NCBI GenBank assembly: GCA_047634655.1
Contig: JBLIHY010000062.1
Span: 1-12,737, forward strand
Source of the DNA: CANLBN01 sp047634655
Lineage (GTDB): Bacteria > Pseudomonadota > Gammaproteobacteria > Pseudomonadales > Cellvibrionaceae
Length of the DNA stretch: 12,737 nucleotides
Direction: 5' to 3'
Part shown: positions 5,288 through 12,737 of the stretch, in pieces
Layout of the letters: the number at the start of each line of letters is the position of its first letter
Position numbering within the stretch: the first letter of the stretch is position 1
The notes under the pieces: model-generated
The model's input: only the letters and a program-made list of their open reading frames with translations
The model's database searches: none
What the model was told of the DNA's origin: nothing
Position numbers and translations under genes: made by a program

Positions 5288-8200
5288 ATGAATGCCGGGA
5301 TATTAAGTGTTCGAACACTAATCGACGAAACCATCGACGCTGTTCAGCAAGATTTGCCAAGCAGGCAAAAAAAATTCCTTTCCGCGATGGCTCAAAATCT
5401 TTTTAAACATATTGACCGGAATGATCTACGTGGCTATGGCAACGATGATTTTCGAGGCCTGATCGCTACGCTTTATCGGACCATTTACTCAAAACCGCTC
5501 AACGAGGTACAGGTTTTCAACCCCAGTGCAGAAGAACACAACTGGCAAAGCCAACACACGGTTATTATCCTGCACCATGTCGGCATCCGCTATTTGATCG
5601 ATTCCATTCGCAATACGCTGAATCAGAATCAAATCAAAATTCACTCTATTTTTCACGTTTATCTGACCATCGAGCGAAATCAAGACGGCACTCTAAAAAG
5701 CATTGAGGGACAAGATAAAACCAAACGTCAACAAAATAAAAAAGATGAATTATTGTTATATCTCGAGATTGATCGCCATTCGCGATCTGGTGATATTCAA
5801 GAAATTAAACAAGCGCTGGATTGCGTCTTGCGCGATGTGGAAGTCGTCGCGACCGATTATCCAGCAATGTCCGCTTTAATTAATGAAGTCTCTCAATCTC
5901 TTGAAAACGCCCCCGACTCGATTAAAGAAGAAATAAAGGAAAGCCGTATTTTTCTTAATTGGTTGCGAGAAGACCACTTTACCTTTCTGGCTTATGATGA
6001 ATATCTGATCAGTACTCAGGGAATAAAACCTATCGAAAGTACTGCTCTCGGTTTATTTCGAGTACACGGACAGCCCGAACCCGAAGCAGCGGATACGATG
6101 TCTGCGAATCAACAAGAGGTTTCCTACTCCACTGTCCCCGTTATCTTTTCCAAGTCTGGCCACCTGTCATCGGTTCACCGCTCGGCCTACTCTGATTACA
6201 TTGTTATCAAAAAATTTAATGCGCAGGGCGAGAATGTTGGCGGCTATCGGTTTATGGGTCTGTACAAACACAATGTTTATGTCGATAGCGCAACCAACAT
6301 ACCCATCATCCGTAAGAAAATTCAGTACATTCTCGATCAATCCGGGGTGACGCCGGCGACCTACAACTATGCCGAACTCAGTCACATACTCAACACCTTT
6401 CCGAGAGACGAATTATTTCAGGCATCGATCGAGCATCTACTGAGGGTCTCGCTGGAAGTTCTCTACTTACAAGAGCGGCACAAAGTTAAGTTTTTCTTAC
6501 GGGAAAGTCTCGGCAGCCAATTTGTCAGCGTAATTTTTTATGTGCCCAGGGATCGTCTCAGTTCGCGATTAAAGGAACAGTTTTACAATCTATTAAAACA
6601 ACGTATCGATAGTGAGAGCTTTACCAGTAGTACCTGGTTTAGCGAATCATCACTGGCGCGTTACTATTTGGTGTTTAAATTAAAATCCCCTCTCTCTCTA
6701 ACTTTGGATGAGTCCGTTATAGAACGCAAAATTATCGAACTCGCGCGCGATTGGAACGAAGATCTACAGTTTGCGCTCAGTGAAACTTTCGGGGAAGAAA
6801 TCGGCACAAGTCTCTATCGTCGTTATCGGAATACTTTTCCAGCCAGTTATATCGAGGAAAACAGCCCGAGAATCGCCGTAGTCGACATAGAGCGAATGCA
6901 AAAAATTGTTGCATCAGACAAAGGAAATTTGGCACTGAGCTTTTATCAGGCAGAGTCTTTCCACGGGACCGAGTTAAAAATAAAAATTTATCACCAAGGT
7001 GCGCAACTATCGCTATCGGAGATGGTGCCCGTACTGGAAAATTTTGGTTTGGAGATCATTGAACAGTTTCCATACGACATCAACATGGGCAACGAAGACT
7101 TCTGGATTTATAACTTCACAGTAAGTTTTCCTTCCAGTGAAATCAAACCCGAACAGTACCGGGATTTACTCTCCGACGCCTTCCTAGCCGTGTGGGCAAA
7201 GAAAGCTGATAACGACGTATTCAACCAACTTATTCTGAAAGCGGGCTTGAGCTGGCGACAGGTAAATATGCTGCGCGCCTACGCGCGTTATATGAAGCAG
7301 ATAAGCCTTGGTTTTAGCCAAATCTACATTGCTAGCGCTCTAATTAAGTACACCGGTATTGCAAGAAAATTGATTGCTTTGTTCGATTGTCGCTTCAATC
7401 CCTTCAAGAAACGTGCGCCCAAAACAGCGGCAAGATTGAAAGAACAACTACAGTCCATGTTTGAAGCCGTTACCGGCCTGAGCGAGGATCGCATTGTCAG
7501 AAGATATCTGGAGCTGATAACAGCAACTCTGAGGACCAATTATTTCCAATCGGACGATCAACACAACCCCAAGCCCTATCTCAGCATCAAACTGAATCCA
7601 CAGTTAATTAGTAATATGCCCCTGCCGAGACCCGCTTATGAAATTTTTGTTTATTCGCCGCGCTTTTCAGGAATTCATTTGCGCGGCGGAAGTGTAGCGC
7701 GGGGAGGGCTGCGCTGGTCCGATCGCACAGAGGATTTTCGCACGGAGATACTCGGGCTGGTGAAGGCACAACAGGTAAAAAATGCGGTGATTGTTCCCGT
7801 GGGTGCCAAGGGTGGGTTTGTGGCGACGCGTCTACCACCGGCTGAGGACCGCGAAGCTTTTTGGAAAGAAGGTATCGACTGTTACCGCTCATTTATTCGC
7901 GGCTTACTGGATTTGACCGATAATCTTATTACCGGCAAAGTACAGCCGCCCAAAGACCTAGTGCGCTACGATGGCGACGATCCATACCTGGTAGTCGCCG
8001 CCGACAAGGGTACGGCAACTTTCTCCGATATCGCCAATGAGATCTCCCAGGAATACAACTACTGGCTGGGAGATGCTTTTGCCTCCGGAGGCAGCAACGG
8101 TTACGACCACAAGAAGATGGGTATAACGGCTCGTGGCGCTTGGGTAAGCGTGCAAAGACATTTTCGCGAGATCGGGATTGACATCCAAAAGCAAGCTATC

Positions 8201-10102
8201 TCTGTTATCGGCATCGGCGATATGTCAGGCGACGTTTTCGGTAACGGGATGCTGCTCTCTCCACAAATAAGATTAGTGGGCGCATTTAACCATTTAAATA
8301 TTTTCATCGATCCCTGTCCGGATGCCGCGAAAAGTTTTGAGGAGCGCCAACGCCTGTTTAATCTGCCACGTTCCTCCTGGCAGGACTACGACACTCAACT
8401 CATCTCTAAAGGTGGCGGTGTCTTCAGTCGATCGGCGAAATCAGTAAGCCTGTCGCCGGAGCTCCAAAAACTGCTGAACATCAAACAAAAACAGTTAATG
8501 CCTAACGAACTTATTTCACTGCTGTTGAAGGCGGATGTAGATTTGTTGTGGAATGGCGGCATCGGGACTTACGTAAAAGCCAGCCATGAGCAGCATATCG
8601 ATGTTGGCGATAAAGCCAACGATGGTTTGAGAATCAATGCAAACGAACTGCATTGCAAGGTCGTGGGGGAAGGCGGCAACCTGGGATTAACCCAACAGGC
8701 GCGCATTGAGTACGCTCTGATGGGCGGCAGTATTTTTACCGATTTCATCGACAATGTCGGCGGCGTCGATTGTTCCGACCACGAAGTCAATATAAAAATA
8801 CTGCTTGATAAACAAATCGCAGAGGGTGACCTGACCTTAAAACAAAGAAACCTGCAACTGCTTAAAATGACCGATAGCGTTTCTCACTTGGTATTACAAA
8901 ATAATTATCGCCAAACCAATGCCATCTCTCTGGCAAATTTGGAGTCGAGCGTACGGTTGGAGGAATACCGCCGTGTAATTGCCCATTTGGAATCCAGCGG
9001 CAAATTAAATCGGCAATTGGAGTTCTTGCCCGACGATGAAGGGTTCGCCGAGCGCAAAAGCTTGAAACAGGGGCTGACGCAGCCAGAGCTGAGCATCCTG
9101 ATTTCCTATGTAAAAGCGGACTTCAAAGAAGCGTTAATGGAGACGGAACTGGATCCGGATGAATCGCTTCAAGTGCTAGTGGCGACAGCCTTCCCCAGCG
9201 AATTGGTCAGCAAGTTCTCCAGCGCGCTCTACAAGCACCCTCTGAAGAGAGAAATTATCGCCACGCAAGTCGCCAACGATATCTTTAACCATATGGGAAT
9301 CGCCTTTGTTTATGACTTGCAACAATCTGTGGGCGTTAATCATGTGGACATTGCCAAGGTCTATATAGCCGCCAAACAAATCTTTGATATGGATGCCATC
9401 TGGTCCGACCTCAAGGCACTGGATTACCAGATCAGTAGCGATTTGCAATATCAAATGATGTTAACCGTCTCCAGAATGGTGCGTCGGGCAAGCCGCTGGT
9501 TACTTAAAAATCATCGCAAAAATCTACAAGTATCCCAGTTAGTCGCCGACTACCAGGAACCGATTCGCGGATTACATCAACAACTGACAGATTTGCTGCC
9601 GGAGCCGTCCAGAGAGGCCTGGCACCAAGCCAGGGAGGAATTGATCAACTCCGGCGCTCCCGAGCATACCGCCAGCACGTTGGCTTCCTGTGAGTATCTC
9701 TACGATTTTCTTGGAATCATTGCCGCCAGCAATAAACTCAACAAAGACATCAATACCGTCGCCAGTTGCTTTTTTGCCCTCGGTGAAAGATTAGAGCTGG
9801 ATGATTTTAGTGAGCATCTCGAACAAAAAATGCCACTCATGAACCACTGGCAGGCAATGGCTCGCGAATCGTTGCGGGACGATCTGGAGTGGCAGCACCG
9901 CCGCTTGACCCAGGATTTACTCAAGAGTCCTAGCGCTGAAAAGGCGACACTGGATGAAATGCTAGATCAATGGCTTTTGGAAAATGAACGCTCGACAAGC
10001 CGCTGGAAGCAAATAATGTTGGAAATCAACAACCAGAGCGAAGTGGATATCGCCTTGTTTAGCGTTGCTATCCGTGAACTTTCCGATCTAAATCCCACCT
10101 AA
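5288..10102 (+). CDS. gdhB: NAD-specific glutamate dehydrogenase, large (~180 kDa) class
   Basis: Catabolic enzyme that oxidatively deaminates glutamate to 2-oxoglutarate and ammonia with NAD, feeding amino-acid carbon into the TCA cycle. The 1604 residues match the L-180 class (about 1600), known mainly from proteobacteria and actinobacteria and, in Pseudomonas, activated by arginine. The first ~700 residues are the regulatory part typical of the family, with ACT-like modules. The catalytic part shows RGGSVARGGLRWSDR (about 797-811), VPVGAKGGF (836-844; K841 corresponds to the lysine of the PxGGxKGG motif in small GDHs) and ADKGTATFSD with D906 as the likely catalytic aspartate. The NAD-binding turn is GIGDMSGDVFGNG (975-987), followed by VGEGGNLGLTQQAR (1126-1139) and GGVDCSDHEVN (1158-1168). 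A helical C-terminal region follows. AGAGG lies five bases before the ATG. The frame is uninterrupted and all motifs are intact. It is probably monocistronic. Confidence 0.97.
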   Translation: MNAGILSVRTLIDETIDAVQQDLPSRQKKFLSAMAQNLFKHIDRNDLRGYGNDDFRGLIATLYRTIYSKPLNEVQVFNPSAEEHNWQSQHTVIILHHVGIRYLIDSIRNTLNQNQIKIHSIFHVYLTIERNQDGTLKSIEGQDKTKRQQNKKDELLLYLEIDRHSRSGDIQEIKQALDCVLRDVEVVATDYPAMSALINEVSQSLENAPDSIKEEIKESRIFLNWLREDHFTFLAYDEYLISTQGIKPIESTALGLFRVHGQPEPEAADTMSANQQEVSYSTVPVIFSKSGHLSSVHRSAYSDYIVIKKFNAQGENVGGYRFMGLYKHNVYVDSATNIPIIRKKIQYILDQSGVTPATYNYAELSHILNTFPRDELFQASIEHLLRVSLEVLYLQERHKVKFFLRESLGSQFVSVIFYVPRDRLSSRLKEQFYNLLKQRIDSESFTSSTWFSESSLARYYLVFKLKSPLSLTLDESVIERKIIELARDWNEDLQFALSETFGEEIGTSLYRRYRNTFPASYIEENSPRIAVVDIERMQKIVASDKGNLALSFYQAESFHGTELKIKIYHQGAQLSLSEMVPVLENFGLEIIEQFPYDINMGNEDFWIYNFTVSFPSSEIKPEQYRDLLSDAFLAVWAKKADNDVFNQLILKAGLSWRQVNMLRAYARYMKQISLGFSQIYIASALIKYTGIARKLIALFDCRFNPFKKRAPKTAARLKEQLQSMFEAVTGLSEDRIVRRYLELITATLRTNYFQSDDQHNPKPYLSIKLNPQLISNMPLPRPAYEIFVYSPRFSGIHLRGGSVARGGLRWSDRTEDFRTEILGLVKAQQVKNAVIVPVGAKGGFVATRLPPAEDREAFWKEGIDCYRSFIRGLLDLTDNLITGKVQPPKDLVRYDGDDPYLVVAADKGTATFSDIANEISQEYNYWLGDAFASGGSNGYDHKKMGITARGAWVSVQRHFREIGIDIQKQAISVIGIGDMSGDVFGNGMLLSPQIRLVGAFNHLNIFIDPCPDAAKSFEERQRLFNLPRSSWQDYDTQLISKGGGVFSRSAKSVSLSPELQKLLNIKQKQLMPNELISLLLKADVDLLWNGGIGTYVKASHEQHIDVGDKANDGLRINANELHCKVVGEGGNLGLTQQARIEYALMGGSIFTDFIDNVGGVDCSDHEVNIKILLDKQIAEGDLTLKQRNLQLLKMTDSVSHLVLQNNYRQTNAISLANLESSVRLEEYRRVIAHLESSGKLNRQLEFLPDDEGFAERKSLKQGLTQPELSILISYVKADFKEALMETELDPDESLQVLVATAFPSELVSKFSSALYKHPLKREIIATQVANDIFNHMGIAFVYDLQQSVGVNHVDIAKVYIAAKQIFDMDAIWSDLKALDYQISSDLQYQMMLTVSRMVRRASRWLLKNHRKNLQVSQLVADYQEPIRGLHQQLTDLLPEPSREAWHQAREELINSGAPEHTASTLASCEYLYDFLGIIAASNKLNKDINTVASCFFALGERLELDDFSEHLEQKMPLMNHWQAMARESLRDDLEWQHRRLTQDLLKSPSAEKATLDEMLDQWLLENERSTSRWKQIMLEINNQSEVDIALFSVAIRELSDLNPT

Positions 10103-10204
10103 AAGACTTATTCGCTATTTATCTTATGTTTAGGAAGTCTCTGCAAAGTTTGTTCTCTTTCCGAGGCGGAATTTAATTGACCATCGCAACCCCAAGTTAC
10201 CGAA

Positions 10205-10630
10205 ATGAAAAAAATACTATTGATTAATATCTTGCTGCTATCGTCGTGCACATCGATGGATGGCAGGCGAGGCGAATTGAAAACGCCCGAGGAAGCGTTA
10301 ATCGGTAACTGGCAAGGAGAGGCCTACGACGAAGATAGTTTTTACAAAAAGTGGCTACACATAAAATATGCCAATGGCAATTATCTCACGGCTTTTGAGA
10401 GATTCTCTACAAAGGGTGGGGAGCCTGAAGAAACCTGGGTTGCGTACGGGAAATGGTGGGTGGAAGATGACTTGTTATATCAGTATGAAAGCGATTGGAT
10501 GAGCGATCCAATCGTTTACAAATATGAATTTAACAAGCGCGGATGCATAAACTATCAACTAGTCACTGGGGATGAGGAAGACGATGTTGTAGACGACTAC
10601 AAGTTTACTGCCTGCCCGCAGATACGCTAA
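10205..10630 (+). CDS. Small predicted outer-membrane lipoprotein, function unknown
   Basis: This encodes 141 residues. The N-terminus is a textbook lipoprotein signal: two lysines, a short hydrophobic core and the lipobox LSSC with the lipidated cysteine at position 15. Thr follows the cysteine rather than Asp, so transport to the outer membrane is expected. The mature part (about 127 residues) is acidic and rich in Trp and Tyr: IGNWQGEAYDED (33-44), ETWVAYGKWWVEDDLLYQYE (76-95), VYKYEF (104-109). This alternation suggests a small beta-barrel or lipocalin-like fold, which is inference. C114 and C137 could form a disulphide. An acidic run, GDEEDDVVDD, lies at 122-131. I do not recognise the family. 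It starts 102 bases after gdhB on the same strand and ends 39 bases before convergent maeA. No clear Shine-Dalgarno is seen, but no other start would keep the signal peptide. Confidence 0.8.
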   Translation: MKKILLINILLLSSCTSMDGRRGELKTPEEALIGNWQGEAYDEDSFYKKWLHIKYANGNYLTAFERFSTKGGEPEETWVAYGKWWVEDDLLYQYESDWMSDPIVYKYEFNKRGCINYQLVTGDEEDDVVDDYKFTACPQIR

Positions 10631-10648
10631 CCACAGCAATATAATAGC

Positions 10649-10665
10649 GCTGCTCCTGTAGTAGC
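10649..10665. terminator. Weak hairpin between the lipoprotein gene and maeA
   Basis: GCTGCT (10649-10654) can pair with AGTAGC (10660-10665), one pair being G-T, around a five-base loop in the 39-bp gap between the two convergent stops. The position suits a shared terminator, but the stem is short and there is no T-run after it on either strand. Confidence 0.2.
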
Positions 10666-10669
10666 TTAT

Positions 10670-12355
10670 CTAAAACGAGATACGCTTGTAACTGCGGTAG
10701 TTAGGCTGCCAAAAATTCTTAGCGATAGCCGCTTCGATCTCTTCATCACTGCGGTCCGAGGCCACTCCATCCTTAATGGCTTGGCGATACACTTGCTTGG
10801 CGATGTATCGGCTAACTTGTCGAATATCGTTGAGATCGGGGAGCAGCCCATCGGAATTTTTGTCGTGAACCACGGCATACTCCGCCAGCGCATGACTGGC
10901 TACCATCAGCATATTATCGGTAATTCGACTGGCGCGGCCGGCAACCACGGCCAAACCAACGCCTGGAAAAATATAGCTATTGTTGCACTGACTGATGGGA
11001 TAGCGTTTGCCATCAAGCTCCACTGGATCAAATGGACTGCCGGTGGCGACAATCGCCTTACCGTTCGTCCATTTGAGAATATCTTGAGGTTGCGCTTCCA
11101 CTTTAGAGGTGGGGTTGGAGAGTGGTAGTACGATAGGCCGTGAATTGTTGGCTTGCATTTGCTCGATGATCGATTGCGTGAACAGGCCTGCCACGGTAGA
11201 GACGCCAATGATCACTGTAGACTTGGATTTTTCTACGGTCTCCTCCAAGGTTGCTGTGTCGCCCTCTGTCTTCCATTCCTTCAACAGCCCATCCGGTTGA
11301 CACAGCCGCAGTTGAAAGTCCTTGAGGCCACTCATACTGCCGACCATTAACCCGCGGCTATTGATCATAAAAATTCGCTGGCGTGCCTCTCGATCAGTAA
11401 GTCCCTCGGACACTATCTCCGCAACGATCTGCTCGGCAATGCCACAGCCGGCAGAGCCCGCGCCACAAAAAGTGATAACTTGATCTTTCAAGGCTTCTCC
11501 CTTACTCCTGCAAGCGGCTAGCAAGGTGCCCACAGTAACGGCCGCCGTACCTTGAATATCATCGTTGAAACAGCAGATGTGGTCGCGATAGCGTTCGAGG
11601 ATACGATTAGCATTGTGCCCAGCAAAGTCTTCGAACTGAACCATGGCAAGAGGCCACCGCTCGGCCACCGTGGACATAAAATTTTCAACGAAATCGTCGT
11701 AATCCTTGCCGGTGATTCGCTCGTGTTTCCAACCCATATACATTGGATCGTCAATCAATTGCTGATTATTAGTGCCCACATCCAGGGTAATCGGTAGCGT
11801 ATAGGCCGGACTAATACCACCGCAGGCTGAGTACAGCGCCAGTTTACCGATAGGTATCCCCATTCCACCAATCCCCTGGTCACCGAGTCCCAGAATTCGC
11901 TCACCGTCGGTGACTACAACCACCTTGATCTTTCGCTTAGTGGCGTTATGGAGAATAGCGTCAATGTTGTCGCGATCGTTGTAGTTGATGAACAACCCCC
12001 GGTGGCGACGGTAAATCCGGGAAAACTGTTGGCAGGCCTGGCCGACCGTAGGCGTGTAAATAAGCGGCATTACCTCTTCGAGATTCTCGACCACCAGGCG
12101 ATAGTAAAGCGTCTCGTTAGTATCTTGGATATTTCTCAGGTAAACGTGCTTGTCGATATTACTGGTAAAAGACTGCAATTGATCGTAGACCCTGGCCGTT
12201 TGGTCTTCGATGTTTTCGGTAATATCCGGCAGCAGTCCCGTGAGATTGAAACTTTCACGCTCTTCTTTGGAAAAAGCACTCGCCTTATTCAGTAGAGGCG
12301 TTTCCAGCAACATGGGGCCGGCATGGGAGATATAGAGCGGTTTTTCTGAATTCAT
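10670..12355 (-). CDS. maeA: NAD-dependent malic enzyme (MaeA/SfcA type)
   Basis: Cytoplasmic enzyme that oxidatively decarboxylates malate to pyruvate and CO2 and makes NADH; enzymes of this type may also decarboxylate oxaloacetate. The 561 residues resemble E. coli MaeA (565) from end to end. The catalytic tyrosine is Y100 in YTPTVG and the catalytic lysine K171 in IPIGKLALY. Metal ligands are E242 and D243 in VQFEDF and D266 in FNDDIQGTA; the 24-residue spacing from E242 to D266 equals that in characterised malic enzymes. The dinucleotide turn is GAGSAGCG (298-305), followed by PLSNPTSK (411-418) and NNSYIFPGVGLA (458-469). The chain ends in FWQPNYRSYKR, as in the family. GAAAGA (12362-12367) lies six bases before the ATG, a modest ribosome site. 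The gene is convergent with gdhB and the lipoprotein gene, and no partner gene shares its transcript here. Choice of NAD over NADP rests on family likeness. Confidence 0.97.
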   Translation of the reverse strand: MNSEKPLYISHAGPMLLETPLLNKASAFSKEERESFNLTGLLPDITENIEDQTARVYDQLQSFTSNIDKHVYLRNIQDTNETLYYRLVVENLEEVMPLIYTPTVGQACQQFSRIYRRHRGLFINYNDRDNIDAILHNATKRKIKVVVVTDGERILGLGDQGIGGMGIPIGKLALYSACGGISPAYTLPITLDVGTNNQQLIDDPMYMGWKHERITGKDYDDFVENFMSTVAERWPLAMVQFEDFAGHNANRILERYRDHICCFNDDIQGTAAVTVGTLLAACRSKGEALKDQVITFCGAGSAGCGIAEQIVAEIVSEGLTDREARQRIFMINSRGLMVGSMSGLKDFQLRLCQPDGLLKEWKTEGDTATLEETVEKSKSTVIIGVSTVAGLFTQSIIEQMQANNSRPIVLPLSNPTSKVEAQPQDILKWTNGKAIVATGSPFDPVELDGKRYPISQCNNSYIFPGVGLAVVAGRASRITDNMLMVASHALAEYAVVHDKNSDGLLPDLNDIRQVSRYIAKQVYRQAIKDGVASDRSDEEIEAAIAKNFWQPNYRSYKRISF

Positions 12356-12690
12356 AATAAATCTTTCATTTGAGGAGTGATTTGAGAGATGTAGACAGAT
12401 AACATGAGGAGACCATGTTTTTTATAAACACACTATTTACATTTGCATCGATCGTTCCCGTATCTCGCCAAGGATAGAAAATAACAGCTACCAACCTGTA
12501 GTAACTAGATGATCAAAGCCATAGAAACTCTTAAGTTTTGCTGACGGGCACAGCCACTTCATTGTAGGGGATACATTTTAGGATTGGTATAAGTTACCAG
12601 GATTTTGCGGAGGTACTTGCAGAAGCGGCATTATTCAGCGAGCGGTGTATTTTTTCTCAAAAAACCTGATTTGACGGCGCTCAACTCAAT
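12356..12690. other. maeA upstream region, no gene recognised
   Basis: This is the promoter-side flank of maeA, with no convincing ORF. AACATG (12401-12406) pairs with CATGTT (12414-12419) around seven bases, followed on the plus strand by four T. That looks like a tiny terminator, but no plus-strand gene ends before it, so chance or an operator-like site is as likely. TTTTTT-CTC-AAAAAA at 12650-12664 is another simple inverted repeat. No -35/-10 pair for maeA could be set with confidence. Confidence 0.5.
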
Positions 12691-12725
12691 GATGTGTGAT
12701 GTGTGATGTGTGATGTGTGATGTGT
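12691..12725. repeat. Tandem repeat, five perfect copies of GATGTGT
   Basis: Five identical head-to-tail copies of a seven-base unit fill 12691-12725 without a mismatch. They lie about 340 bases upstream of the maeA start and 12 bases from the right edge. The unit length is not a multiple of three, so copy changes inside a coding frame would shift it. Perfect short tandem repeats are prone to slipped-strand length change. The neighbouring gene beyond the edge is not visible. Confidence 0.9.
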
Positions 12726-12737
12726 GTCTGAGCATCC

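Noticed and set aside
12401..12423. Terminator-like hairpin AACATG/CATGTT plus T-run on the plus strand
   Set aside because: The stem is only six pairs and no plus-strand gene ends upstream, so I did not call it a terminator.

Overview
The window looks like a chromosomal segment of a gammaproteobacterium. The evidence is the ~180-kDa class NAD-glutamate dehydrogenase, an MaeA-type malic enzyme, MoaA, a Gram-negative-type ComEC with an N-terminal extension, and the remains of an IbpA-type small heat-shock gene. Genus cannot be assigned from the sequence alone. I see no phage, insertion-sequence, CRISPR, tRNA or rRNA signal.

Layout. (1) 1-1748, minus: the first 582 codons of comEC (DNA-uptake channel), whose C-terminal metallo-beta-lactamase-like domain runs off the left edge. 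(2) 1749-2084: no recognisable gene. (3) 2085-2444, minus: an HPF/RaiA-family ribosome-hibernation protein, with a structured leader and a doubtful 73-codon ORF directly upstream. (4) 2671-3026: AT-rich, with a heat-shock-like -35 box. (5) 3027-3443, plus: a clear ibpA/hsp20 pseudogene with several independent lesions, followed by an intact 19-bp terminator-type hairpin at 3475-3517. (6) 3623-4609, minus: moaA (GTP 3',8-cyclase, molybdenum cofactor synthesis). (7) 4610-5287: a 678-bp AT-rich gap between divergent genes. (8) 5288-10102, plus: the 1604-residue NAD-glutamate dehydrogenase gdhB. (9) 10205-10630, plus: a small unknown lipoprotein. (10) 10670-12355, minus: NAD-malic enzyme maeA. (11) 12356-12737: the maeA upstream region, carrying five perfect copies of a 7-bp tandem repeat near the right edge.

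How the genes fit together. GdhB (glutamate to 2-oxoglutarate plus ammonia, making NADH) and MaeA (malate to pyruvate plus CO2, making NADH) feed amino-acid carbon into and out of the TCA cycle, so the right half suits growth on amino acids or organic acids. The hibernation factor and the dead ibpA are both stress genes. Most intact genes look like single transcription units, with long spacers between them.

The most notable signal is erosion. The six firm genes cover about 79% of the window, which is low for a free-living gammaproteobacterium. Four spacers exceed 300 bp, and one chaperone gene is caught mid-decay with its terminator still perfect. I found no convincing new multi-gene system. 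The best leads are the ibpA pseudogene, the hpf leader, the GATGTGT repeat and the orphan lipoprotein.
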